A program made the position numbers and the translations under genes. A stretch of DNA of 64,000 nt from Dendrobium chrysotoxum (lineage: Eukaryota > Streptophyta > Magnoliopsida > Asparagales > Orchidaceae). Below the pieces are notes generated by a model, which saw only the letters and a program-made list of their open reading frames with translations, made no database searches and was not told the origin of the DNA. Location: the NCBI GenBank assembly GCA_019925795.1, contig CM034315.1:31688446-31752445 (forward strand), given 5' to 3'. Shown here one piece after another: positions 12,833 through 24,022 of this stretch. Numbering within the stretch: the first letter of the stretch is position 1; the number at the start of each line of letters is the position of its first letter.

Positions 12833-14340
12833 TCAAACATTAGACTTGGGAACCAAAATAAATTTGGGTTAACCTCTTGATAATGATAATCCAGATACAT
12901 GTTTGATATGATGTGATTGATACATCTTACGTCTTCACACTAAATGTGTTCTACTATGAATAGTACAAGTGTGGTAAATATGCCCCAACATTTCACATGA
13001 AAAATATTTAACACGAGGAAAAGGATTTACTAGTCTATATGAGTTATAATATCTTTTCCTAGGTTTTGAACTTGTATGCTTTTGGTTAGAATTGTAAAAT
13101 TTTTCAAGTGTGGGAGGTAACTTTTTTCCTTAAAAGCTTTTAATTTTATTTAAAGATATGAGTTTGCACTTTCTAAAATCAAATTTTTAATCTTTAATTC
13201 ATCTTCCCTTTGATCAGATTCACCCTTAAAAACTTTAAAATTATTTTCAAGAACACTATAAGATGTTTTCAATAGTTCATGCTTCTCATTCAAATCATCA
13301 AATTCATCTTATAAATCCATGTGATTACTATCTATATTCCCATGTTCTTTCCTAAGATTTTCATGCTCTTTTTGGAAATTTAAATACTTAGTATTAAGAT
13401 TAGCATGTAATTTTTTATGTTTCCCGTATGCATTATAAATTTTCTCGGTAACTTCAAATAATTTATTGTAGGATAGGTCACATACCTACTCTTGATATGA
13501 ATGATCAAGTTTATCTATCATTAAGCACAAATTTGTGACCTACTTTTCTATTTCTATTTCTACAGAGTCTGAAGTTGAGTCAGCCCAAAAAGCTCTTTGC
13601 ATTCTTTTCATGCCCGACATAACATTAATTTTCTCCTCAACTTTCTCCTAGTTTGGGTTAGCTTTTAGATTTGGTCAATCAGTCTTTTTATGTCTAGGCT
13701 TTCTGCATTCATAACAAATGACTTCATTAGAAACTTTTGGATTCTTATGGAACTTACCTTTGTTCCAGTGCTGACGTCGTTGTTACTTTCTCTTATGAAA
13801 ACTTTTAAGTTACCTAGTCATAAGCGTAAGATCTTCTTCATCCTTTGGCATTGATTAATCACTCTTTGAATCATCAACTTTTAAAGCTATATTTCTCTAT
13901 TCTCTTTTGTCACCTGCATCGATCTATCTTTTGTTCACTCCTTGCTCATAAGTAATAAGTGATCCAAGCAAATTGTCAATAGAATATACTTCGATCTTTA
14001 GATTCAATTATGACAGTTATCTTTGCATCATAAGTAGTAGGTAAATAACATAAAATTTTATTAACTTTTTTTGAATTTGTAAGTTCTCTACCTAAAGAAT
14101 ACAAAAAGGTAACAATCTGAGTAATCCTTGTATACATATCAGAAATTGACTGATTTTGTTTTATGCGAAATAGTTTATAGTCATGTAGTAAAATATTCAA
14201 CCTAGAATGTTTTACCTCATTTGTTCAGTCATAAGTTATGTAAAGTCTATACCAAATTTCTTTTCTAGTTTTGCAAGTAGAAACACGTATGTAATCCTCA
14301 GATTTCAAAGCATAGAAAAAATTGTTTAACATTTTGCATT
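12833..14340 (-). pseudogene. Copia element C: middle and C-terminal gag, decayed
   Basis: Colinear with the Gag of element A. The open remnant at 13976-14200 reads MNILLHDYKLFRIKQNQS, the conserved Gag core. A zinc-knuckle remnant lies near 13700, and the stop TGA at 12833-12835 aligns with the intact Gag stop. Downstream the sequence TTTTGTAG is kept at the gag/pol joint. The gag sequence is cut at 14340 by a LINE and continues at 18311. Confidence 0.85.
14331..14340. repeat. Left target-site duplication of LINE-1
   Basis: ATTTTGCATT, repeated exactly at 18311-18320. It lies next to the T6 run (14341-14346) that is the poly(A) tail of the minus-strand LINE. Confidence 0.88.
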
Positions 14341-14346
14341 TTTTTT

Positions 14347-15406
14347 AGGGGAAGCCCACAGAGGGGCCTATGCATTAGATAAAAATAAGGTTACAAGGTC
14401 CTTAAGGGGGACCTTCAGCTCGCTAATGCTCGTAAGAGCTACAACAAAAAATAAAATAAAACCTAAGAGCTGATGGTTCCCACTATCAAGAATAACAAAA
14501 TGATCTAGTAACAATCTAGGGTTGCAAGAATGCAACACCCAAAAAAGCACGCACATATGGAAGGAGTTTAGCGCACTCTTCTTGCAAAAAATGAGAAGCA
14601 CATTAAAAAAATCCTTGTTCTACTGAACCTGCAATACAAAATGACTGCAAAAGACAAGAAAAATAACAGGAAAAAATTCCAAAGAACGTTTAAAATGGAT
14701 CTCATATAATGCCCATGCAATTGATAGCTAAAAGGGATTAATGTGCTCTTAACAAAATCGATAGAGAAACCCCTGATATGACCATTCAAAATGCCATCAT
14801 TGCTAAAAGCCTTGCACTCACCAATCAAAAAGAGCCAAATAGAATTGAAATAATTATAATGGTGTAAGGGACATCTGTGCGCAATGACAATCCAATCCCG
14901 AGCATTAACCAGATAAACAACCATAAAGCAAAGCTGCCAGGTAATACAATAATGATTTAAAGAAGGGAGTAACTAATAAAGTGTGTATGGATGGTCCCTA
15001 AAAAAAACCATCATATCTTTTCCACCCAAATAAAGACCATCCCTCCAACAAAAGATACAATTTCCAGCCAGATAAAGCACCATAAAAATAGTAGGAACAT
15101 TTCACAATATTAAATCTATCAGTAACCGCAATACAAAAACCCTTCCAAGCATAATTATCATTAAGCAAATTGATTGGCTAGTATAAAAAATAAACTAGGT
15201 AGAAAAGCTCACAATAAAGAGAGTAATCAATAATACCCCAGATAATAATATAGTAAATCTGCTTTGATTGCGCCACTCCCCAAATGAAGTAAATAAACTA
15301 AAGAGACCAATTCACCACCAGTAAGAATTGCGAAAACATAATGAGCCAAGAAAACTTCACAATCCACTTATTGACAGAGCAAGAGCAACACCAATAGGAA
15401 ATGCAC
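14347..15406 (-). other. 3' tail of LINE-1
   Basis: About 1.06 kb after the RNase H region with no credible gene. Open frames at 14368-14601 and 14568-14924 show no recognisable domain and have no clear counterpart in LINE-2. The part next to the poly(A) (GAGCTAC and CCTTAAGG motifs) is the conserved family 3' end. Confidence 0.55.
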
Positions 15407-15951
15407 TTACCTACTTCTAACATAAGGTAAACCAAAATGATCTAGCCTAGTGATGCCAACAATATTGATAGGAAGATTATGTCCCATAAATTCCATAAAT
15501 TCCATAAATTCCAACAAATTGCAACAAAAATTAGTTAACAAATCAGCAACAGAATTAGCTTCTCTATAGATATGCGTGATAGTAACTTGATATCTGATAG
15601 CCACTGATTAATAGTTCTAATGGTATAAAAGTAAGAGGGATTAACATTAACTTTACCAAGAATGTAATGAAAGACCAACATAGCATCCACTTCAATCCAA
15701 AGGTTAGAAATCCCTAAGGAGTAACATAATTGTACACCATAACTTAAAGCATGAAGCTCAGCCATAATGGCATTATTCACAATTGAAGGGCCAATAAAAG
15801 CAATAATAACTTGGTCATGATGATCCCTAACCAACCCACCACAACCAGCTTTATCCATTTTAAAAGAACCATCAACATTAAGCTTGAAATACCCTATAGG
15901 AGACTTAGTCCATTTAACGATAGTGTCTTTACAGAAATGAGCATTAAACAT
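15407..15951 (-). pseudogene. LINE-1 ORF2: RNase H domain
   Basis: Two overlapping minus-strand open pieces (15535-15951 and 15407-15604) read FKLNVDGSFKMDKAGCGGLVRDHH, then AELHALSYGVQLCYSLGISNLWIEVDAM and ITHIYREANSVADLL. These are the Asp, Glu, Asp and final Asp blocks of the plant LINE RNase H (RVT_3 type). One frameshift near 15600 splits it. It is the C-terminal end of ORF2 and is similar to 51102-51767 of LINE-2. Confidence 0.85.
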
Positions 15952-16072
15952 AAAATTGAAACAAAAAAACTGAGCAAGTTGATGGCAACCAGTAAAAAGT
16001 TAATATTAATTAAATTAGCCAAGTATAACTATCTAACTTTATCTTTAACCTTAGAGATAATGCTACTAGCAT

Positions 16073-16440
16073 TCATATGGATGTTCTCATGCTCCGACTC
16101 ATTCCTACTCTTCCAAAGGAACCAACAAATAATAACTGATAAAATATTACGAATATGATTCTTCGGAGAGATACACCAATCTCTAAAAATATTCTTAATA
16201 TTGATATAATCTTTACATAAAGGGTATTAAAGCCATTATCAAAATAAATCCAAACTTTTAGAGCTATAGACCCAATAGAAAAGACATGATTCAAAGTTTT
16301 CATATGATAACAACATGGGCATTTGGAAACAATATAAAAACCCTTCTTGCAAAGAATAGTGTCAACAGGCAGGTAATTATTGAAAATTCCCCAAATAAGC
16401 AATGAAAAAGAGGTGGGAATACCTTTCTACCAAATATTAG
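16073..16440 (-). pseudogene. LINE-1 ORF2: zinc-finger tail of RT
   Basis: Reads IPTSF.LLIWGIFNNYLPVDTILCKKGF followed by SKCPCCYHMKTLNHVF, the zf-RVT pattern that follows the RT in plant LINEs. It is colinear with LINE-2 at about 51.95-52.17 kb. It directly follows a pre-RT linker, which shows that the RT body is gone. 15952-16072 is the short joint to the RNase H. Confidence 0.8.
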
Positions 16441-16499
16441 AAAAAATTATGATTGTTAGGTTTAGAATCCCTAATAGCATGCCCATGTTTCCAGTATAC

Positions 16500-17505
16500 T
16501 TCTTCCTGTTCTTAGAGTTTAAATAAGATGTCTTTGACCTCATTCAAGGAAGAGAGATTCTCATTAGAAGGATCAGTCATATACTTGTTATCGGCCTCAA
16601 TCACTTGAAATCCAGCTTTCACAATATTAGAAAATAAAATTTTGAAAGTTTTTTTGCTCCACCAATTGAGCTTCTGTTTGAGCCTTTTAAGCTTAAGCCA
16701 CAGTCTAGTCATTCCAATAATATTATCAGAAGGATGCAACGGAGCCTGCCAATTTCATTAATAATATCAAAAAAAGAATCATGGAGAATCCACATATTTT
16801 GGAACCTAAAGGTGTAGGACTACAATTGTGTTGCAAGTTAATGTTCAGGAGAAGGGGGGAATGATCAGATAAAGTTCTAGATAAATGTTCAATGTGAGTA
16901 TTGGCAAACTTAGAATTCCAAAAATTGTAAAAAAGAATGCGATCTAAGCGTTTCCATATGGTGCCTTGATTCCATGTAAAAGCATTCCCAGTAAAAGTGA
17001 TATCATTTAAATTTGAAAGTAACATCATATCATTAAATTCTTCCATAGAATTGAAGTTAGAAGAATTCCCACCAATTCTCTCAGAGGTATTAGAGATAGT
17101 GTTGAAATCCCCACCCACTAACCAAGGTTCAACAATGATGGAATCAAAATCAGCAATATGATTCCACAAAATTCTCCTCTCAATTTTGGAACATGAAACA
17201 TAGAAAAAAGAGACAAAATAGGAAAATTGAATAAAGTTAATGCTAGTATGCACAATTTGAGGGTAGTCATGCAAAATGTTTAAGTTAACTAAATGTTTCC
17301 AAAAGATCCAGATCTTGTTGGAACAATTACTAAAGGAACAATCAAAACCCAAATAAAATTTAATAGAATCGAACTTAGAAGAAGAAATCAAAGGTTCAAG
17401 TAACACCAAAACATTTATATTGTGAATCCTACATAAATTTTTAATTCCATCTCTAGAAGGAAGATTCCCCACACCTCTAATATTCCAAATAATGGCTTTA
17501 ACCAT
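16500..17505 (-). pseudogene. LINE-1 ORF2: APE-type endonuclease and linker
   Basis: ATG at 17503-17505 opens KAIIWNIRGVGN (catalytic Asn block), then LVLLEPLISS (Glu block), WLVGGDFNTISN and LSDHSPLLL (catalytic Asp/His block): an apurinic endonuclease that nicks the target in L1-like LINEs. The long frame 16726-17661 begins upstream of this ATG. 16512-16739 is the linker toward RT (LWLKLKRLKQKLNWW). The endonuclease itself is surprisingly open, about 260 residues without a stop, but the rest of ORF2 is defective. The start overlaps the ORF1 stop (17498-17500) by 8 bases. Confidence 0.88.
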
Positions 17506-18310
17506 TGGAATTGGGTATAATAAAAGCACGAGTGACCCTAAATGCTTGACCATCCACGGGTTTACATGTTTTGCCTTTCTTCTTACTAATTTTGGTAAAT
17601 CCCTCCTCTTCATTGTTGGTAATTTGTTTTTGATTAGGGGATAATAATGAAACATCGGCATTAACCTCAGACTTTCCTAATTTAGAATCATTCATAGTCG
17701 GCACAATTTCTCCTTCTTCCAACAGATTATCCTCCATTCCCATTTCCTTTCTGATTTGATTCCTATTAGTATGAGTAAAAGCACCTTGTTTTTGGCTTAC
17801 CTCCTCATAGTTCTCTTCCCCTTGCAAATCATGCTCCTTTTCAATAGGTTGTGACCCTTCCACTTACAAATTAAGCTCCTTTTCAATAGGTTGTGACCCT
17901 TTTTCCTTAGATATGCTAGAGTTTAACAAGAAATTGTTTTCAACCATTTGGGGAAAAATGAAAGTTCCATCTGTATTAGAATTCATTTGATTTTCTTCCC
18001 AGACTAAAGTAGGATTATCCTTAGGTAAAGTTTCACTGGTATCCCCAATTACCACCTTGTTACTGCTAATATGTAATTGTATAGTATTATCCAGATCATC
18101 TGTTTCCTTTGAAAGAGAAGGAGACATATCTTTAACTTCTTTGTTTCCTTTCCTAAGGTTAGGGTGAAGCATAAAACATTCATTGATTGAATGGCCATGA
18201 ACCTTATAATGCGAACAAAAATCAAGAATTTTTTCAAAATCAACTTTTTGGATATATCCAGCATTCTCTGACCCAAGACAAACCTCTTTAAGATGTTTTT
18301 TGGATTAAAA
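17498..18310 (-). pseudogene. LINE-1 ORF1, C-terminal part with zinc knuckle
   Basis: Minus-strand pieces 17864-18172 and 17498-17863, with a stop between them. Near 18190 the reading FCSHYKVHGHSINEC is the ORF1 CCHC knuckle with its second Cys changed to Tyr. The rest is a hydrophilic, low-complexity tail rich in Glu, Lys, Asn and Ser, including a duplicated block GSQPIEKE at 17820-17915. ORF1 of this family binds RNA. The N-terminal DUF4283-like domain present in LINE-2 is absent because of 5' truncation at 18310. Confidence 0.78.
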
Positions 18311-18320
18311 ATTTTGCATT
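18311..18320. repeat. Right target-site duplication of LINE-1
   Basis: ATTTTGCATT, identical to 14331-14340. The gag of copia C resumes here. Confidence 0.88.
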
Positions 18321-18568
18321 GAACTGTGCTAATTCTCTTTCTTCTAAATTCATTTAGTAAATGGTGTTTCAACTCTAATGCCATCAATAATTCTAGTAGG
18401 TCCAATATAACCTTCCTATACTAATATCCACATGTGATAGTCAAGTGATTGTAGATAAGTAGACATGCGAGTTTTCCAAAAATCAAATGAAATGTTTTCG
18501 AATGAAGGTGGTATAGTGATCTAATATCCTTCAGCAGTATTTCAATTTCCAAGATTAGTCATGATCAT
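18311..18568 (-). pseudogene. Copia element C: N-terminal gag
   Basis: Two in-frame ATG codons (18566-18568 and 18560-18562) give MIM-TN-G, the same double start as element B at 61505. Downstream comes NTAEGY and the aromatic-rich Gag start, with stops. It continues at 14340 on the other side of LINE-1. It lies about 40 bases from the primer site, the usual Sirevirus spacing in this window. Confidence 0.85.
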
Positions 18569-18607
18569 TTTTCAAAAAGTAGTCTAAACCTTAATTTTTG
18601 AAATTGG

Positions 18608-18619
18608 CTCTGATACCAC
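18608..18619 (-). promoter_or_regulatory. Primer-binding site of copia C
   Basis: GCTCTGATACCA on plus, TGGTATCAGAGC in coding direction: a perfect initiator-Met tRNA site, two bases from the LTR. Confidence 0.92.
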
Positions 18620-18621
18620 TT

Positions 18622-19716
18622 GAAAGTTCGTGTTGGTCGTTAGACCTTTTAGAACTATCCTAAGGCTAACCAAGAGGGGGGGGGGGGGGGGGGGGGGGGG
18701 GGTGAATTGGTTAATTAAAAATTTCTTAAAATTTTGAAAACCTTTCTTAGATTTTTTTAAGTTAAAACAAGAATCCTAAAATATGTAGTTATTTATAGAA
18801 ATGATTATCACAGATAATTTTTCAACCACAAAATTTTAAATGCAAAAAAATAAAAATGTAGGGAAAAATTAAAAGCACAGAAGAACACCAAATTTTGTAG
18901 TGGTTTGATAAAACTTGACTACATCCACTCCCTGGAGACTCCTTCTCTAGGTATTGCACTAAAAATAAGTGACTTTCCTTTTGCCCCCATAGTAAGGCGG
19001 AGAAGCTTTTACAAACTCTTTTCCACCAATCTAGTGCAGCAGAGAACCATAGCCTTTTACACTCTCCAAGTGATGTCAGCTTACCATCACATCCTTTTTC
19101 ACCATCTTGGTGATGGTAGAGTACCATCACAACCTTTTTTATACTCATCGTGAAAGCAGAGTATTGTTACATCCTTTTTCATCCTCTTGGTTAAGTCAGA
19201 GTATCGTCACATCCTTTTTAACCCTCCTGGTGAAGGCAGAGTACCTTGATCCAATGTTGAAGATCTTCTCTCAAGAGCCTCCAAAGAAGTTGGATAGAAA
19301 CTTAATGAAGATAAGGAGATCCTCACTTTTGGCAACCTTGTGAAACCTTCACAACTCCTCTTCACTAGATGTCTCACTCTTTACTCATAAACTTTCTCCC
19401 AAACACACTCTCAGTGGTCACTCTTAAGAAAAATTCGTAGTAAAAGGATTTTGAGATATTCTTTAGGACTCCTTATATAAAAAACACATAAAAAACTATC
19501 CAAAAACTAAATTTTCCAATAGAACCATTCGACAATTGTACTGTATGATCGTGGATAATCCTGTATAGAAAATAGGGCTTCATCTGGTATGGTCTAGTAT
19601 GAACCCAATTTCATACTCTATCAGTCATCTGTAAGAATGCATATCATACTGTAGGAACAATTCAAGAAATAAGCATATTTATTTGGTAGGATCTGGTACA
19701 AACCTAATTTTATACT
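18622..19716 (-). repeat. 5' LTR of copia C, cut at its far end
   Basis: Starts TGAAAGTTCG like A and D. It holds the conserved CTAACCAAGAGGGGG block, here with a 27-base G run (18676-18702), a TATATAA box at 19473-19480 on the opposite strand, and four tandem ~40-bp units at 19030-19245, one of them a perfect hairpin (19099-19113). Only about 1.1 kb remains; related LTRs are 1.6-1.9 kb. The remaining upstream (U3) end is missing where the Ty3 LTR begins. Confidence 0.82.
18676..18702 (+). repeat. Run of 27 G
   Basis: An uninterrupted G27, in the place where the LTRs of A and D have six or seven G. It sits in the otherwise conserved LTR-end motif AACCAAGAG-Gn-TGAATT. Such a run may be length-variable and hard to sequence. 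Confidence 0.95.
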
Positions 19717-22700
19717 TGTTCAAATAGAAATGTATTATTTTGAAAATAATTTAATTATCTTTGTGAAAGTTTAATTTCTAGAATTTTAACTTTTGAAATC
19801 GAACGCTCATTATTAATGATATATTACCTTGAAATGTGAACATATCGTTCCCTAATAGGTTCAGATTAGAAAACTTTAGATTTATCCCAATTATCATAGT
19901 TAAACTCAAGGTAAGACAACATATGATCCCGAAGGATCAAAATGATGTTTGATCAAATGTTTGACTCCAATAATTTAGGTAAAAGATCATTAATTGTGTA
20001 ATCAAAATCATAGCAATAAGATGATATATCTTTCCGGAGAAAGAAGATATTATTTATTATTAATCATTTAAAAATGATAATAATGATCATTGAAGTTGAT
20101 TTTTCAAAGGTAATTAATTAGAGTTTTGAAAAGCTTCATTTTAAAAATTGGATCTAGGTTTCTAAATCTCCTACGAGCGCAATCCCTCATAGTTAATTAT
20201 ATCGTAGGAAACTAGAAATTTCCTATGAATACTCTTGATTAAAATAGTGGTACGAATTTTATTTAAGAATTTAAAAATTAATATCAGAGGATGTAAAGGT
20301 TGGAAATTCAATAGGGATTGGTTCAAGATTGAACAATCATTTCAGGAGTCAAAAGCAAGAAGGGTAGAAGGTACTTAAGATTTTGAATCACTTCAGATGC
20401 ATTTTAAGCTATCCTAAGTTTTGGGCTCAAATTTGATTGAAAGAGAAGTATTTGATTTGAGGTCTTATAGCCTAATCTTGCCTCAGAACCTAAGTCTAAA
20501 ATTGGTACTGAAAATCAGTGACCTGGAACCTAGCTAATTCAATACAAATCTTGACTTATCCTAGTTAGAATTGGAGAGCCAGCTAAACCTCCTAAATGCT
20601 TCAAAACCATGTATCCGGTGTTTAATGTAGAGTGGTTATGGATGTTATTTCAGATAAGTTTAAGGAAAGTGGGGCTGACATCTAGAGCATATCCCTAATT
20701 GGCCCCTTAGCATATATGGGGTATTACAAAGCTTGAAATAAAATGCATTCAAATTTTAGACTCGATTTAATTTGTTACTAATATAATGCATGTAAATTAA
20801 CTCGATGAAATGATTAAAATTTGAATGAAGTAATTTTAAAAAGGCTTAAAAATAAGTTTTATCCTAATGTGCAGAGATTCCCTTGATAGAACTGTACCCT
20901 CATAGGCCAAGTGGTATGCCAGAACCCATAGGCGGGGAGGTGCCTAACAAACGAAAAAATGTAACAATTATGCATATGAGAACTCTCGATGGTCACGTGC
21001 TTACTTCTTAAAGTTTTAGAGTTTCTATGTGAGCTTAAATCTATTAATTTTGTTTAAGTAAAAAAAGTTTTATTCGAGTTCCAAGCTAAAACAAAATCGA
21101 CATGCAATAAGCGCCAAAAAAATATTAAAGCATATAATCCTATATTGCAATTAATACATCATTCAAATTAGTTAAATAATGAGATCAATTAAATTAAAAT
21201 TCAAACTGAAAGGCTATGTGGCAAGTGACACTTAATTATACAATCCCAGGGTCTGCAAGAAAAGCAAAGTGGCAAGGTATGTACCACTGAATACAACCTG
21301 AATTCTACTTCTAAGACTCAAGTGACTTTGAGAATGAGTCTTCTTGCTCTTCACTTCTTCATTCTTCTACGAGTTCCATGGATCATCGGGTTTGGATATT
21401 CGAGTGAAAAGAAACTCCCCCTCGAAAGAGGTGTTATCTTTTCTCCTAGGACATTTAAAAAATCATCCTAATTTGGATCTCCAAATGGAGAGGAACTCTC
21501 CCCTAAGGGATGTCCCTTCCTCTTTGGATTCCAAACTGGATACTTAATACCATCTCAAAGTACTTTAAACATTAGAACTCAATTTGAATTCAAAAGAGAA
21601 ATCTAGACTCAATAGCCTGTAGGGTTATCCTAATAATCAATATATAAATAATCCCAAGTAGTTAATATATTTAAAATTTAAAATGCTCAAATCACAGCCA
21701 CACCTAGCCATGCCTTTTAATTTTAAAGGGGGACTTAAGCAATTTCTGGAGCATCTGTAGAAAATAATGTCAATTTAAAGTTTTAATTTTATTTTGCCCC
21801 CTTTAATTTGTAATTGCCCTGTATGAGCATGGCCACCTATATAAGATTGAATTAGTATAAATTAACCCTAACCTAAGGGTAGATTTAATACACAATCAAT
21901 CACATCACAGATTATAGAATTTAAACAAATAAATAGACCAATCTAAGATAGCAAATAACATGCAATGAAAATGATGAAAAAATCTGGCACATAACTGCTG
22001 TAAAGTAAAACACCGATCTAGCCTAAGACTAGAGTGGGTTATCCTAGTAAATCATCTAAAGTGTGTGAAGTAGGCTGTGTTGGTTGGATATATCCTATAA
22101 AGGGCATTGAGTTAGAGTTGGTTGATGTTCTATTTGGTTGAAAAGCTTAAGGGAATGTTTAATTAAAGTTTAAATATTATTGATTTAAATTTATTTTAAG
22201 ATATATTTTAAAATGTTAACTAGATATCACCTTTATTACTCACCGAGGCCGTAAAATATATTTCACCTTTCTTGGGGAAAATTTAATAGCCTCGTAGGCC
22301 TGGGTTATCCAATGGTACCGGATATGATTAAGTGATTTAATTTAATTAAGGTTTGAAATTTAATTAATTTTTAATTAAAGTTAATTGGTTACTAATTTTA
22401 AGATTTAATTTATTTAAGTTTTCCATTAACCAGTTCGTGGCGTTATGCCACCAGGCTTGAGGAACAAAGCCTCCTTAAGAAATATAGCCCCGCAGCCCAT
22501 AGTAGTCCATCGTAAATTCGAAGTTAATGTATTTGAATTAAGGATTTTAATTTTAGTTAACAATCATTAATCAATTAGAGTTGAAGTTTTACACTCCATT
22601 GAATCCATTCATGGCTTTGTGCCACCAGGCTCGAGGAACCAGGCCTCCTTAGGACACATAGCCTCGCAGCCCGGAGTAGTCCATCCTAAAGATTTCATCT
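19717..22700 (-). repeat. 3' LTR of Ty3 element G (minimum extent)
   Basis: Two blocks match the right LTR: 19725-20340 with 58728-59335, and about 22035-22697 with 59341-59821, at roughly 85-90 percent by eye. About 1.7 kb between the blocks is absent on the right. A direct duplication of ~175 bp occurs at 22441-22510 and 22613-22685 (GCCACCAGGCT, AGCCTCCTTA, GTAGTCCATC). The outer end is AT 19717 (TG). The inner end is not determined and may lie well past 22700. Confidence 0.75.
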
Positions 22701-23991
22701 TTGGAGTGTTTGTTGTATATTAAAGGGTTAGTTGAGTGACTTTAATTTTGATTTAATATTTTTTGAATTTAAAATTAATTATTAAAGTTTGGAGTTTTTT
22801 TTATTATTTTAATCATTTAATTAAGGGGTCAAAAATTGACTTTTTAATTAAGAATATTTTCTAGAAAGTTAGAATTTTTATAAAATATTAGACCTTAATA
22901 TGATTAATTAGACTATAAGTATGTAGGATTTGAATATTTTTATATTTTATTATGAAGGATTGAAGTTTTGACTTGAAATTTGACTTAAGTTTGACAAAAT
23001 GTTAACTTTTTTAAATTTGAATTATTTCTAAAAGTTTAATATTTTTAATAAATATAAGATTTTTATATGAATTAAATTCTTTTGAGTTTGACTGATTTGG
23101 AATTTTTTTGAATTATTTATGAATTTTTAAAATTTTGTAATTATTGGAATTTTCAGAATTGTTTAATTAAAGAGTGTTTTAATGATTTGAGTTCAAATGA
23201 ACTCCCAACTCCTTGAAATCAACTCCAAAGGTCAGGAATAACCTAAGGAGTGATTCCCAAGTGTTTGGGAAATTTTTTGGAAATTTTAATTATTTTTAAT
23301 TAATTAAATTATTTAAATATTAAATTTTAACTAAAATTAAATTAAGCTCAAATTTGATGTCTAGTGAAGGGGGTTCAACTTTTCATGTGTTAAGGGTTAA
23401 ATTCTAGAGACTTTGAGATATTAAATGTAATTTTTGGATTTAAATTTGATTTATTATAATTTCTAGATGGTTTTAAGGCTTAGTTGATGAATTAATAAAT
23501 TAAATATTTTAATTATTTTTAAAATCGGACAAAATTTTTCTAGAGGCTATACATGTCACTATGTTCAAGTGGGTTGAGTTTCAAGGCCATAGGAGGTGTA
23601 TCATATTTTTATAATTATTCTAAGTTCTCTACACAAAATTCTTAATTATTGTTCTTAATGATGTCACTAAGCTTAAGTGGGTTTGAATCAAAGTTCTACT
23701 AACCCTTGGACTAATATACATAGATGCATATACAATATTCACAATCAAATCTTAGATCTTGGAGAGCCCTAAAACTAGGTGCAAGTGTACGTACCCTAAT
23801 CATATAAATATAACTTAATCAATTAAGGGATAATTAACAAATAATTAACACATTAATTATTCATTGATTAACCATCATTCCCCACTAATCCTATTTAAAC
23901 ATGCTTAAGCTAGGTTTATAATTTCAAGGGATCTCACAAATATTTAAGGATTTAAATATATATAATTTTAAAGTACATTTTGAAAAAAAAA

Positions 23992-24022
<31 letters not shown>

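Larger units (their letters stand above)
14341..18310 (-). mobile_element. LINE-1, a 5'-truncated L1-like element with its RT deleted
   Basis: About 3.97 kb between exact 10-bp direct repeats, with the poly(A) end on the left. The 3' tail (14347-14560) is clearly related to the tail of LINE-2 at 50.10-50.25 kb, so both are one family. Retained in coding order: ORF1 zinc-knuckle part, APE endonuclease, a short linker, zinc-finger/RT tail and RNase H. The roughly 2.1 kb that encodes the RT domain in LINE-2 is missing at about 16445. Truncated at the 5' end inside ORF1, as is usual for target-primed insertions. Confidence 0.9.

Noticed and set aside
20718..20728. TGTAATACCCC as the 5' start of the LTR of element G
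   Set aside because: A second block of LTR homology (22035-22697 with 59341-59821) lies beyond it, so the LTR must extend further unless this is part of another element.
23998..24022. (TA)n tract as a functional element
   Set aside because: Simple microsatellite in AT-rich DNA; nothing else supports a role.
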